A stretch of 63,237 nucleotides of DNA. It comes from Salipaludibacillus sp. CUR1 (lineage in GTDB: Bacteria > Bacillota > Bacilli > Bacillales > Salisediminibacteriaceae). The position numbers were made by a program, and so were the translations under genes. The notes beneath the pieces were generated by a model. It was not told the DNA's origin. It ran no database searches and saw nothing but the letters and a program-made list of their open reading frames with translations. The stretch is from positions 1-63,237 of the forward strand of contig NZ_JAIWPE010000029.1 in assembly GCF_021028955.1 (NCBI RefSeq), read 5' to 3'. Shown one piece after another: positions 25,456 to 33,425 of the stretch; positions within the stretch are counted from its first letter, which is position 1; each line of letters starts with the position of its first letter.

Positions 25456-26082
25456 TTATGAACGATTGATTTCTTTCAGCACCGCTCTTACGGGTGAGCC
25501 GTCTCCCCCTTTCAGCTTAAGCGGAAATGCGGTTAGTTCATAGATGCCCGGCTGTACGTGATAAAGATCAAGCCCTTCAAGAATAAAAGTACCTGCTTCT
25601 TTAAAAGCATGGTGAGCAGGCAGTGTCTCACTCTCCAGAGGATCTACCGAGGGTGCATCAATGCCTGCAAGTTCCACGCCTTTCTCACCGAGCAGACGTG
25701 CGGCTTCCTCTGTAAACACCGGGAAAGAATCATAAGAATGCCCGCCTTCACTGCTTGTTGTTTTAAATAAAACTTTCCTGATTCCTTTAAAATGTATGTT
25801 TTGAAGAAAAGATTCTTCAATAACAGGCAGGTTCACCGCTTCCACTACGATACATTCCCCGCTAACTGATTCGAGAGGAATCTCATCGACCTTCATCCCT
25901 TCTTCATCATAATGATATGGGGCATCAAGGTGTGTCCCTGTATGAGTGCTCATGACCACTCTCCCTACATTTACAGACTCTCCTTTCAGTATTGCCATCG
26001 TGCGGTCGTATTCGAATGGCTGATCTCCCGGCCAGACTGCCATACCTGATGAAAGAGACCTTGTAATATCAATATAAGACAT
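25456..26082 (-). CDS. Cyclase/arylformamidase-family hydrolase (KynB-like)
   Basis: 208 residues with the metal-binding signature STHTGTHLDAPYHY (about 45-58) of the kynurenine formamidase/cyclase family and a start SYIDITRSLSSGMAVWPGD typical of KynB. Some members hydrolyse N-formylkynurenine; others act on different amides. No kynurenine pathway gene is adjacent, so the substrate is open. Confidence 0.83.
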   Translation of the reverse strand: MSYIDITRSLSSGMAVWPGDQPFEYDRTMAILKGESVNVGRVVMSTHTGTHLDAPYHYDEEGMKVDEIPLESVSGECIVVEAVNLPVIEESFLQNIHFKGIRKVLFKTTSSEGGHSYDSFPVFTEEAARLLGEKGVELAGIDAPSVDPLESETLPAHHAFKEAGTFILEGLDLYHVQPGIYELTAFPLKLKGGDGSPVRAVLKEINRS

Positions 26083-26220
26083 GCAATCACTCTCCTTTTT
26101 ATAACCCAGTTTAACATGGTATTTTTTTAAGCAAAATTATTTACAAAAAACACACTATCCTTTATCCTTTCATATAGATTATTAATCCCGATAAAATCTA
26201 TATGTTTTGGAGTGATAGTA

Positions 26221-27462
26221 ATGAATAATCTCGCTTATAAATCCGGCAGAGAAACGTCAGCACCCCCTCTGCCACCGATGCAAACATCTTTTTTTGCAGC
26301 AGGTACCGTTCTTTTTATTGTATTGGCCGTTATCAGCTATATAATTGCAGGAGCACCGATGGCCGTACTGACTGTATTTGGCCTTGTACTTGGGTTTACT
26401 TTATTTCATGCCCGCTTCGGCTTCACTTCCGCTTTCAGGAGATTTGTTGCTGTAGGCAATGGTGAAGCATTACGGGCGCATATGGTTATGCTTGCTGTAG
26501 CAATTACCCTTTTTGCCCCTATTCTGTATTTTGGTGTTGGACTATTCGGGGCCGAACCATCAGGGTATGTCTCCCCGGTCGGTACAAGTGTAATAGTCGG
26601 GTCTTTTCTGTTTGGTATCGGTATGCAGCTTGGCAACGGCTGCGCTTCCGGCACTCTCTATTCTATCGGCGGCGGACGTTCCTCAATGATACTCGTTTTA
26701 ATCAGCTTTATTGCAGGATCAGTTATTGGCGCATGGCATTTTGAATTCTGGACAGAAACGATGCCAAATTTCGAGGGGATTTCCCTGGCAACTGATACAG
26801 GACTTGGCTTTTTCGGTGCCTGGGTGTTGCAAATGGCTATTTTTGGCGGAGTCATCTTACTTACTTTTTATGTTGCTAAAAAAAGAAAATCCCCAGTGAT
26901 GAGTACTCTTCCAACTTCAACAGGCCTTAAAAGAATTGTGCGAGGGTCTTGGCCCCTTCTTGCTGCAGCTGTTATTTTAGCCGTATTTAATGCTTTAACA
27001 CTAATGGTGCGCGGAGAGCCTTGGGGGATAACTGGCGCTTTCGCCTTATGGGGGTCCAAGATCGCCCAATTTATCGGTATTGATGTCCTTTCTTGGGGAT
27101 ACTGGTCGGGCGGCCGTGAAGTCCAGCTTGAACAGTCTGTCTTCCAGGACACAACGAGCGTAATGAACTTTGCAGTTATGATAGGAGCCTTTATGGCAGC
27201 GACAGCCGGAGGGGTATTCAGCTTTAAAAAGAAAATCCCGTTTAAAATTGCTCTGGCGTCTATTATTGGAGGACTTTTGATGGGTTACGGAGCCCGGCTT
27301 GCTTTCGGGTGCAATATTGGAGCTTATTTCGGAGGTATCGCTTCTTTCAGTGTACACGGCTGGCTATGGATGGTCTTCGGCATGCTTGGCACATTTGCGG
27401 CATTATTTATCAGGCCGTTCTTCGGACTCCAAAATCCTAAAAAAGACGATAAGTTCTGTTAA
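26221..27462 (+). CDS. YeeE/YedE-family transporter (thiosulfate/sulfur transport)
   Basis: 413 residues and about ten membrane segments. Two conserved cysteine-containing signatures are present: GNGCASGTLYSIGGG and, near the C-terminus, GARLAFGCNIGAYFGG. This is the TsuA/YeeE family, which imports thiosulfate or handles other sulfur or selenium species. There is no adjacent TusA/SirA-like small protein, which often accompanies it. The ATG at 26221 has GGAG eight bases upstream; a GTG at 26212 overlaps the ribosome site. Confidence 0.86.
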   Translation: MNNLAYKSGRETSAPPLPPMQTSFFAAGTVLFIVLAVISYIIAGAPMAVLTVFGLVLGFTLFHARFGFTSAFRRFVAVGNGEALRAHMVMLAVAITLFAPILYFGVGLFGAEPSGYVSPVGTSVIVGSFLFGIGMQLGNGCASGTLYSIGGGRSSMILVLISFIAGSVIGAWHFEFWTETMPNFEGISLATDTGLGFFGAWVLQMAIFGGVILLTFYVAKKRKSPVMSTLPTSTGLKRIVRGSWPLLAAAVILAVFNALTLMVRGEPWGITGAFALWGSKIAQFIGIDVLSWGYWSGGREVQLEQSVFQDTTSVMNFAVMIGAFMAATAGGVFSFKKKIPFKIALASIIGGLLMGYGARLAFGCNIGAYFGGIASFSVHGWLWMVFGMLGTFAALFIRPFFGLQNPKKDDKFC

Positions 27463-27470
27463 ATCTAAAG

Positions 27471-27519
27471 AAAGGGAGCCGTCCTCAAAAGCATACTTTT
27501 GCGGCAGCTCCCTTTTCTC
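27471..27519. terminator. Bidirectional terminator
   Basis: AAAGGGAGC pairs with GCTCCCTTT, with an inner CAAAAG/CTTTTG stem, followed by TTCT. Confidence 0.75.
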
Positions 27520-27543
27520 TTTTCATAAAGCTGAATAGCTCTA

Positions 27544-27738
27544 CTACTCGTTTTTATTAAGCTGAGTCTGGGACCATTCATACATATGTCTTGCAAACTC
27601 ATCAACATCCACATCCAGAGGATACCCGTCTTTGAACTCATTTTTTTCATTCTCATCTAAGCGCATATATGAATTCTTTAATTCCTGGCTCAGGTGCGCC
27701 ACTTCTTCAAGCTTTCTTCTAATCATTTGTAATTGCAT
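27544..27738 (-). CDS. Small conserved-looking protein of unknown function
   Basis: 64 residues, helical and acidic, with DGYPLDVDVDEFARHMYEW in the middle. A GGAGGG ribosome site lies seven bases before the ATG, which supports real translation. No motif or family recognised. It lies downstream of pncA on the same strand. Confidence 0.6.
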   Translation of the reverse strand: MQLQMIRRKLEEVAHLSQELKNSYMRLDENEKNEFKDGYPLDVDVDEFARHMYEWSQTQLNKNE

Positions 27739-27791
27739 TATACATCCCTCCTATACTAACAGATACCCAGTATAAAAAGGTTCCACACGGG

Positions 27792-28364
27792 TTATTTTAC
27801 TTCCACTCCTTTTTCCACGACTTTAGCACCTAAAGTTTTGGAAAAATGATCCAGAGCCCAATCATGTCCTACCGGATTAAAACTTTCTACAGCATCCTTA
27901 TGGACAACAATTTTAAAGCCTTTATTATAAGCGTCGACAGCAGTGTGAAGAATACATATATCTGTGCAAACACCCGTCAAATGAACTTCACTGATTCCCC
28001 GCTCCCGAAGCTTTAACTCCAGCTCTGTGCCTGCAAAAGCACTGTACCTGGTTTTATCCATCCATAAATAATAGTCTTTTTCATGAGAGGGGAGTTCTTC
28101 GATAAAATGTCCGAGTTGGCCGTATAATTTCCTTCCTTTTGTCCCTTTAATATTATGGAGTGGAAAAAGGTCAGCTTCAGGATGGTAAGGATCTTCTTCT
28201 TCATGTGCATCGACCGCGAAAACAATATAATCTTCTGTATTCATAAACAATTTAGTTAAGTCGGTGATTCTTTTCTCTATTGATTGTCCTCTTGCGCCAC
28301 ATGTGAGCTTACCGTCATCTGCCACAAAATCGTTTGTGTAATCAATTACAATGAGCGCTTTCAT
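27792..28364 (-). CDS. pncA: Nicotinamidase (isochorismatase-like hydrolase)
   Basis: 190 residues closely following the B. subtilis PncA (YueJ) pattern: IDYTNDFVADDGKLTCG with the catalytic Asp (D8), the DKTRYSAFAGT region with the catalytic Lys, and LTGVCTDICILHTAVDAYNKGF with the nucleophilic Cys. It converts nicotinamide to nicotinate in NAD salvage. Confidence 0.88.
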   Translation of the reverse strand: MKALIVIDYTNDFVADDGKLTCGARGQSIEKRITDLTKLFMNTEDYIVFAVDAHEEEDPYHPEADLFPLHNIKGTKGRKLYGQLGHFIEELPSHEKDYYLWMDKTRYSAFAGTELELKLRERGISEVHLTGVCTDICILHTAVDAYNKGFKIVVHKDAVESFNPVGHDWALDHFSKTLGAKVVEKGVEVK

Positions 28365-28424
28365 TTCATTCCTCCTCAGGATGCGTAGTCAGGAAACTTA
28401 ATTCTTATTGTACCATGTTCAAGG

Positions 28425-28446
28425 AAAGTGATTTTATAATCACTTT
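28425..28446. promoter_or_regulatory. Palindrome between pncA and the CbpA-like gene
   Basis: AAAGTGATT-TTAT-AATCACTTT is a perfect inverted repeat in the divergent promoter region. It lies about 60 bases upstream of pncA and covers the region just upstream of a minus-strand TACAAT box. It could be an operator. It is not an Fnr box because the GTGA and TCAC cores are eight bases apart, not six. Confidence 0.45.
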
Positions 28447-28536
28447 TAAAATTAAGAGCATTTTCCAAAAAATATTTAACTAATATTAATCCGGACTGCT
28501 ATAATTAAATTAGACTGCAACAGAAAGGGGAGCTAT

Positions 28537-29160
28537 ATGAAGATTAAATATAATATTATTCCTAAAGAAAAAGTTGTTTTCTGCAAGGCTTCTTATACAA
28601 TTAGAGAGGCAGTGGAAGAACTTGAGCAGAGTGGGTACCGGTGTATTCCTGTTTTGGATGGAAGTTCCTTTAAAGGAAATATTTACGTTCAGGATATATA
28701 CCGGGCAATCGTAAAAGAAGCTGTCTCCTGGGATGATTCTGTCATGACCCTTATTGATGATCAGGAAGTTTACATACAAGAACAGGCATCTTTCTTCAGA
28801 ATATTTTCCAGCATTAAAATGTACCCGTATTTAGCTGTGTTAAATGAAAGCCATCATTTTACAGGTATACTTACTCATGCGAACGTTATGGAGATTCTGG
28901 AAGATTCCTGGGGTATTAAAACCGGAAGTTACACTTTAACCATTTCCACTCACGAATATCAGGGTGCCTTAAGCACTATTGTTTCGAGCCTTAAGAAATA
29001 TACAAATATACAGAGTTTGATGTCCCTTGATAATGAGAGTACTTTCTTCCGGCGGGTGATCGTTACCCTTCCAAAGGAAACAGATGAAACCACTCTAAAG
29101 GAAATGATCAGTCATTTGGAAGCTGAAGGTTTCAGAGTTTTTGATGTAGAAAAAATATAA
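28537..29160 (+). CDS. cbpA: Cyclic-di-AMP-binding CBS protein, CbpA type
   Basis: 207 residues. Two CBS motifs fill residues 1-130 (SGYRCIPVLDGSSFKGNIYVQDIYRAI and PYLAVLNESHHFTGILTHANVMEILED). An ACT-like C-terminal domain (TLTISTHEYQGALSTIVSSLKKY...) follows. The blocks match the Listeria CbpA family, which binds c-di-AMP; the output of this protein is not known. It should not be confused with DarB/CbpB, which is shorter and lacks the ACT-like part. A TATAAT at 28500-28505 and AAAGGGGAG precede the ATG. Confidence 0.78.
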   Translation: MKIKYNIIPKEKVVFCKASYTIREAVEELEQSGYRCIPVLDGSSFKGNIYVQDIYRAIVKEAVSWDDSVMTLIDDQEVYIQEQASFFRIFSSIKMYPYLAVLNESHHFTGILTHANVMEILEDSWGIKTGSYTLTISTHEYQGALSTIVSSLKKYTNIQSLMSLDNESTFFRRVIVTLPKETDETTLKEMISHLEAEGFRVFDVEKI

Positions 29161-29186
29161 AATGTACGTAAGCGGGGAAAAAGAAT

Positions 29187-29523
29187 GAGGCTGGGACAAA
29201 ACTAAAGACAAGTTTATAAAGGACGAACAATAATTTTTATTAGACATCTTATGAGGTGGCCCACTTTTAGTTTTACCAATTATTAAATAGCCTTAGTTTT
29301 TTTGATTAAAGGACAGAAGGCGGCGACGCCACAGGGGTTAAGCGCAGTCTGAAGATCCAATTTAACGAAGCTCGAGGCTGAGTTGAATTTAGCTGAAGAC
29401 AAGCCCCTGGGCAAGCGTCCGCCTGGCGGACTAAAATCACTCCTTTTCTCAAAAGAACAGCCGAACAAAATTCGAAAATTTTGTTCGGCTTTCTTTATGA
29501 TTACTATTCTTTTGTCCCAGCTC
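29187..29523. mobile_element. MITE-like repeat element, copy A
   Basis: 337 bases with no gene, bounded by GAGGCTGGGACAAAA and its near-inverse TTTTGTCCCAGCTC. Inside are a left hairpin (AAAACTAAAG ... CTTTTAGTTTT), a central branched module (about 29312-29429, AGGCGGCGACGCC-CAGGGG pairing with CCCCTGGGC-AAGCGT-CCGCCT) and a right 14-bp hairpin (AGCCGAACAAAATT/AATTTTGTTCGGCT) with T-rich flanks that can act as a terminator. The sequence closely matches 55138-55738. No clear target duplication and no transposase. Confidence 0.85.
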
Positions 29524-29551
29524 CATCGAATTACCCAGGATCTGCCCCTTG

Positions 29552-30025
29552 TTATTCTTCTTCCTCTGCGCGTTCAATAGCTGTAATACGGTAACCGTCT
29601 CTGCCCTCAGCAATATAGTACGTCCTCGTTCTTTTTTCAGTTACTGTTATACCCACCTGGTCTACTTCCACCTCTTCGTTCCATGTAAACCGGTACTCAT
29701 CATATTCATTCGCTTCAATAAGAAGATCAGAAACATTTAATAATGTCTCCTTTTTCCTTTCTCCGGTCAGCTGCTGATGATGTCTTCTTTCCATGTGATA
29801 AACATGGCTGTTACCAATAAAAAAAGGTTCCACAACAGAATAGGACTGCTGTTCCAGACTCTCTTCCCATGCTTCTTTATAATCGTCCATAAATTGAACG
29901 AGTTCTGAGGCTGTGCTCTCATTCTCCAGCTCTTCCCAATTTTCGGGTTCATCACACCCGGTAACGAAAAGCAGTATAACTATTCCCCAAAAAAACATAA
30001 CTTTCCTTAACACTTTTTTCCACAC
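29552..30025 (-). CDS. Lipoprotein with probable NTF2-like domain
   Basis: 157 residues. A basic, hydrophobic N-terminus ends in the lipobox FVTGC (about Cys24), followed by an acidic linker. The domain has FMDDYKEAWEESLEQQSYSVVEPFFIGNSHVY, a pattern like the NTF2-type TcaA C-terminal domain (inferred). GTG is the likely start; codons 1 and 5 are both possible. The gene ends next to repeat copy A, whose right hairpin may serve as its terminator. Confidence 0.7.
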   Translation of the reverse strand: MWKKVLRKVMFFWGIVILLFVTGCDEPENWEELENESTASELVQFMDDYKEAWEESLEQQSYSVVEPFFIGNSHVYHMERRHHQQLTGERKKETLLNVSDLLIEANEYDEYRFTWNEEVEVDQVGITVTEKRTRTYYIAEGRDGYRITAIERAEEEE

Positions 30026-30111
30026 CCTCTATTTTTTATCACCAATAGAGTATAACATAAAGATTCTTATAAAGTCTGTTGCTGAAGCCAAGAATAAAGA
30101 AACTCCTTCTG

Positions 30112-30200
30112 AACTGATAGAGACTTAAAATCGCTGATAGAACTCCTCTTTTCGCTGATTGAATGCCAATCCAGCTGAATAAATGCTGTTTCGTCTAAAC
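30112..30200. repeat. Short direct repeats with 20-21 bp period (site 2)
   Basis: Copies near 30112 (ACTGATAGA), 30132 (CGCTGATAGA), 30153 (CGCTGATTGA), 30173 (AGCTGAATAA) and a degenerate 30192 (CGTCTAAACT) keep the 20-21 base phase seen at 20130-20241. They lie in the 303-base gap 30026-30328, which holds no gene but also contains the yppE terminator. Confidence 0.75.
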
Positions 30201-30249
30201 TAATTTAAGGGATTCCCTGTAATTTCCCTACAAAGGTAAAGAGCCCAAA

Positions 30250-30310
30250 CAAAAAAAGCAGAATCTGTTTAAAACCGCTTGTTATTGTGCGGGCTTTTCA
30301 AATCCTGCTT
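30250..30310 (-). terminator. Terminator downstream of yppE
   Basis: On the minus strand AAGCAGGATTTG pairs with CAGATTCTGCTT (G-U allowed), with an inner GCCCGC/GCGG stem, followed by TTTTTTTGTT. Confidence 0.7.
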
Positions 30311-30328
30311 ATTAAGCTGCCAGTATGT

Positions 30329-30688
30329 CTACGGCTGCAAAATGAGCGAGAGGGTGTATTCAATCGATTTGTATCGTTCAGTCAGTTTTTTTCTTTTCGT
30401 ATCTTTTTGGAAACAAGTAACTGAAAGTATTTCAAAATTTTCCTCCAGCTGCTCAATTTGTTCAGGATGAAGATAAGGCGGCTTTTTCCATTTAATCCAC
30501 TCTAAAGCGAGTGGCTTCCATCTATTCAGCTCTTCTTTTACCTGATCAGCAAAAGGTTTTACTGTCTCGATGAAATCAGCTGCTTTATCTCCTTCTGAAT
30601 AGAGCTTGAAATAGCCGTACGCATCGTTGTTTAACTCCTTCAGTTTATTCGTTTGTAAATGTAATTTCTTTTGTTGGTCTTCTGTCAT
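30329..30688 (-). CDS. yppE: YppE (DUF1798) helical protein
   Basis: 119 residues, all-helical. ADFIETVKPFADQV, LEWIKWKKPPYLHPEQIEQLEENF follow the B. subtilis YppE pattern (F-x-ETIKP, P-x-Y-x-H-x-EQIE). Function unknown. GAGGTG lies seven bases before the ATG. It begins the conserved recU-side gene order of the window. Confidence 0.75.
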   Translation of the reverse strand: MTEDQQKKLHLQTNKLKELNNDAYGYFKLYSEGDKAADFIETVKPFADQVKEELNRWKPLALEWIKWKKPPYLHPEQIEQLEENFEILSVTCFQKDTKRKKLTERYKSIEYTLSLILQP

Positions 30689-30724
30689 TAAACGTCACCT
30701 CAAGGAGATTGTAGCAAAAATAGC

Positions 30725-31237
30725 TTAAAAACTAAATATACCTGCCAGACGGCGTTTTTTCTGGGGCCCATTTTGTGCCGTGAGATCCGCATTTTCTTTT
30801 TGCTGCAAACTCTCTTCCAGAGTTTTTAATCGGGAAGATAAATGACTGATTAATTCATTCAGCTCATTAATTTCTTTGCGTTGATTGAGAACCTGATATT
30901 CCACTACTTCGTCAGCTTTATTGTTAAGCTGCCTGTCCAGGTGTTCAACCTGCCGAATTAACATGTCTATTTTTTCATCCATAGCACTTGCCGGTACCAT
31001 CTTGCCGCGTCCAGTCTCCCTGTCTCCTTCCATCACTATTTCCTTCAGCTTTTTCCCCTGCTTTGTTTCAGAATGAATAAACTTTATTTTATCGTAAGTA
31101 TCGTCTGTCATCTCAAAATGTCCTTTAGCATTAACTTTCGTAGTCAGGTGAAAGTATTTAATCCAGCGTTGAACTGTTGACGGGTTTACATTAATAGCCT
31201 TTGCAACTTCTCTCGTTTTCCACATTTTTTCAGGCAT
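30725..31237 (-). CDS. racA: RacA-like chromosome-anchoring protein
   Basis: 170 residues. The N-terminal MerR-type helix-turn-helix (WKTREVAKAINVNPSTVQRWIKYF) is followed by a long coiled coil (about 85-145) and the C-terminal KKRRLAGIFSF. RacA binds the origin-proximal chromosome and tethers it to the cell pole through DivIVA at the start of sporulation. The short hydrophobic C-terminal tail fits that anchoring. Two adjacent ATGs; the second (31237) has the better spacing from GGGGAG. Confidence 0.75.
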   Translation of the reverse strand: MPEKMWKTREVAKAINVNPSTVQRWIKYFHLTTKVNAKGHFEMTDDTYDKIKFIHSETKQGKKLKEIVMEGDRETGRGKMVPASAMDEKIDMLIRQVEHLDRQLNNKADEVVEYQVLNQRKEINELNELISHLSSRLKTLEESLQQKENADLTAQNGPQKKRRLAGIFSF

Positions 31238-31406
31238 CATAATCTCCCCTTTTCATTATTTACTCTGATTTTCTCCAAATCTCCGTCAAACCCTTCATGC
31301 CTGACAAAACTAGTTTATATTCGGCAAAGAAAGAAAAAAAACCAATAAAACAGCCATGAATCTTTTTATAGCATGAGAGCAGAATAATTATAAGGGAGGT
31401 GAAAGC

Positions 31407-31535
31407 ATGAAAAAGCAACGAAATGAAAGTAAGGAGCAGCTTAGGAAAGATTACCGCACGGATAGTAAATTTCCAAAAGACGCACAGGGCCATATAGATA
31501 AAAAGAACGTAGGTCCAGATCGTCCTTCCACTTAA
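31407..31535 (+). CDS. 42-residue basic protein, possibly spore-related
   Basis: A short frame with a perfect GGGAGGTGA ribosome site four bases before the ATG and a strong terminator just after it. The product (MKKQRNESKEQLRK... ending GPDRPST) is very hydrophilic and Lys/Asp-rich, as are many small spore proteins. No family match recalled. The translation signals make it a likely real gene that is too short for automated calls. Confidence 0.65.
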   Translation: MKKQRNESKEQLRKDYRTDSKFPKDAQGHIDKKNVGPDRPST

Positions 31536-31558
31536 TTGAGCCTGTTAATAAACGAATT

Positions 31559-31597
31559 AAAACGGTAACGGGGCTTTTCCTGCATTACCGTTTTTTT
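31559..31597. terminator. Terminator after the 42-residue gene
   Basis: AACGGTAA pairs with TTACCGTT, inner GGGGC/TCCTGC loop region, then a run of seven T. Confidence 0.8.
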
Positions 31598-31640
31598 ACT
31601 TTGCTGTAAAAGCAGAAGCTGAACAAGCTACTAATACATT

Positions 31641-32609
31641 TTACCCCTCTTCTTTCAAATCACTAATTAAAAATGCAGCTTTTCCCGCAATTTCAAGTTG
31701 TGATTGTTTAGTTAAATACCATTTTGTCAGGCAGTATGAGCGGGGAGGCTTTACTCGTTTAATTAATTGCCTGTCTGGATTATACCTGGGGTCATTTGAC
31801 CAGTCAGATCTATGTTCGTCATTATGGTGAATTTCCGGAAATTTGAACCTGAGTGGGAGGTGCCCGGCATTTTTATGGATATGGGGAATATCAATTGCCC
31901 GGTTGCCGAAGTAAGGATAATTAATAAAGTAGGAATAGATGCTGTGTTTCTCTGGTGACTTTAACAGGATCCACGCAAGTTCTTTCCCTAACTTAATTCT
32001 TTTTCTTACCTCCGGGAAGTGTGTGACCGATGCCCCGTAAAGGTTACCAGTGTTGGAAGGAAACAAAACGGTGTTGAAGTGGAGTCGCTCCTGCCACTTA
32101 AAAACAGCTTTTTTAAATAGAGTTTTTTTAAAAAATGGCGCATTTATTACTGGTATATCAATGACGTGCTGTTCATTTACAATTAAAGCTTCCACCAGCC
32201 TCTGAGTGTTTTGACTGCTCCAGAAATACTCCCATTCCTTAATCATCCATCCTGCGACTTTAAATTCTGCCAGTTTTTTGAACAAAGGCCTGCCAGTTTT
32301 TTTTGAGAACTCATAAATTAGTAATTGAGGATAGGCATCAGAAAATATCATCCAGTTAGCCCTTTCAAAAGTTATAAAAAACCTTCTTCTCCATTCTTTG
32401 GATAACAGCCGGCTCATCGGCTCTCCGGTTAAATCACTCATTGACCACCCCGCATTCCTCGAAACCATACTTGCTAAATAAGCCCACTTTATTTCAGGAT
32501 TGCGGAGGAAATACTCTTTATATGCCTCTGTTCGTGAAATATTATCTTTATTTAAACGCTCAGTCTGCAGCTTTATCCAGCTAATTGCAGTTTCAGCCGG
32601 TTCCTTCAT
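31641..32609 (-). CDS. yppC: YppC (DUF2515) family protein
   Basis: 322 residues, soluble, rich in aromatic and basic residues (VSRNAGWSMSDL, FERANWMIFSDAYPQLLIYE, GNRAIDIPHIH). The family is found divergent from recU in Bacillus and has no known role. It matches that position here. Confidence 0.78.
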   Translation of the reverse strand: MKEPAETAISWIKLQTERLNKDNISRTEAYKEYFLRNPEIKWAYLASMVSRNAGWSMSDLTGEPMSRLLSKEWRRRFFITFERANWMIFSDAYPQLLIYEFSKKTGRPLFKKLAEFKVAGWMIKEWEYFWSSQNTQRLVEALIVNEQHVIDIPVINAPFFKKTLFKKAVFKWQERLHFNTVLFPSNTGNLYGASVTHFPEVRKRIKLGKELAWILLKSPEKHSIYSYFINYPYFGNRAIDIPHIHKNAGHLPLRFKFPEIHHNDEHRSDWSNDPRYNPDRQLIKRVKPPRSYCLTKWYLTKQSQLEIAGKAAFLISDLKEEG

Positions 32610-32778
32610 ACAACCACCCTTTTCCTCTATATTATTACTTCCTTATTCTCTCTCGCCTTCTCGCTTCTTACTCACCTGAAAATAGCCTTAAAGTCTATTC
32701 TCTTAATAGTTAAATATGGTAAGATATAGTGATGATTTCTTTTCCTTTGAAAAATGATGTTAGAAAAGGAAGTTGATG

Positions 32779-33390
32779 ATGACTATTCGATACCCGAACG
32801 GAAAAAAATTTGAAAATAAGCGAATCCTTTCAAGGAAAAAAAACGTCTATAAAAAAGATGAACGTTACAGTAATCGGGGCATGACCCTGGAGGAGGATAT
32901 TAACGAATCTAACCAATATTACCGGTCGCATAAACGGGCCGTCATTCATAAGAAACCTACCCCCCTGCAAATTGTAAAAGTAAATTACCCGAAGCGGAGT
33001 GCAGCTGTAGTGACTGAAGCTTACTTTAAGAAACCTTCTACAACTGATTACAACGGGGTTTACAGAGGTTACTATATAGATTTCGAAGCTAAAGAAACAA
33101 AAAATAAACAAAGTTTCCCATTAAAAAATTTCCATTCCCATCAGATACAGCATATGAAGGAAGTGCTGAATCATGGAGGTTTAACGTTTGCCCTACTAAG
33201 GTTTTCCTTATATGAAGAAGTTTACTTACTGGAAGCTGAGGAACTCATTCGTTTTTATGAAGAACAGGACACAAAACGGAAATCTATTTCGAAAAAAGAT
33301 ATAGAAAAATACGGTTATCATATTCCTTTAGGGTTTCACCCAAGGATAGATTACTTAAAAACTATTGATAAAATACTGGAAAACAGGTAA
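32779..33390 (+). CDS. recU: Holliday junction resolvase RecU
   Basis: About 203 residues. [17 protein letters not shown] is the stalk/entry motif; [34 protein letters not shown] holds the nuclease residues (D, E-x-K) of the family. RecU cleaves four-way junctions and modulates RecA. AAAAGGA precedes clustered TTG/ATG/ATG starts at 32773-32779; 32779 is preferred. ponA follows after 35 bases, as in B. subtilis. Confidence 0.93.
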   Translation: MTIRYPNGKKFENKRILSRKKNVYKKDERYSNRGMTLEEDINESNQYYRSHKRAVIHKKPTPLQIVKVNYPKRSAAVVTEAYFKKPSTTDYNGVYRGYYIDFEAKETKNKQSFPLKNFHSHQIQHMKEVLNHGGLTFALLRFSLYEEVYLLEAEELIRFYEEQDTKRKSISKKDIEKYGYHIPLGFHPRIDYLKTIDKILENR

Positions 33391-33425
33391 AGCAGTTATC
33401 TGTACAGTTTGAAAGGAAGATGAAC

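Noticed and set aside
28425-28446. Fnr box
   Set aside because: The GTGA and TCAC halves are separated by eight bases instead of six.
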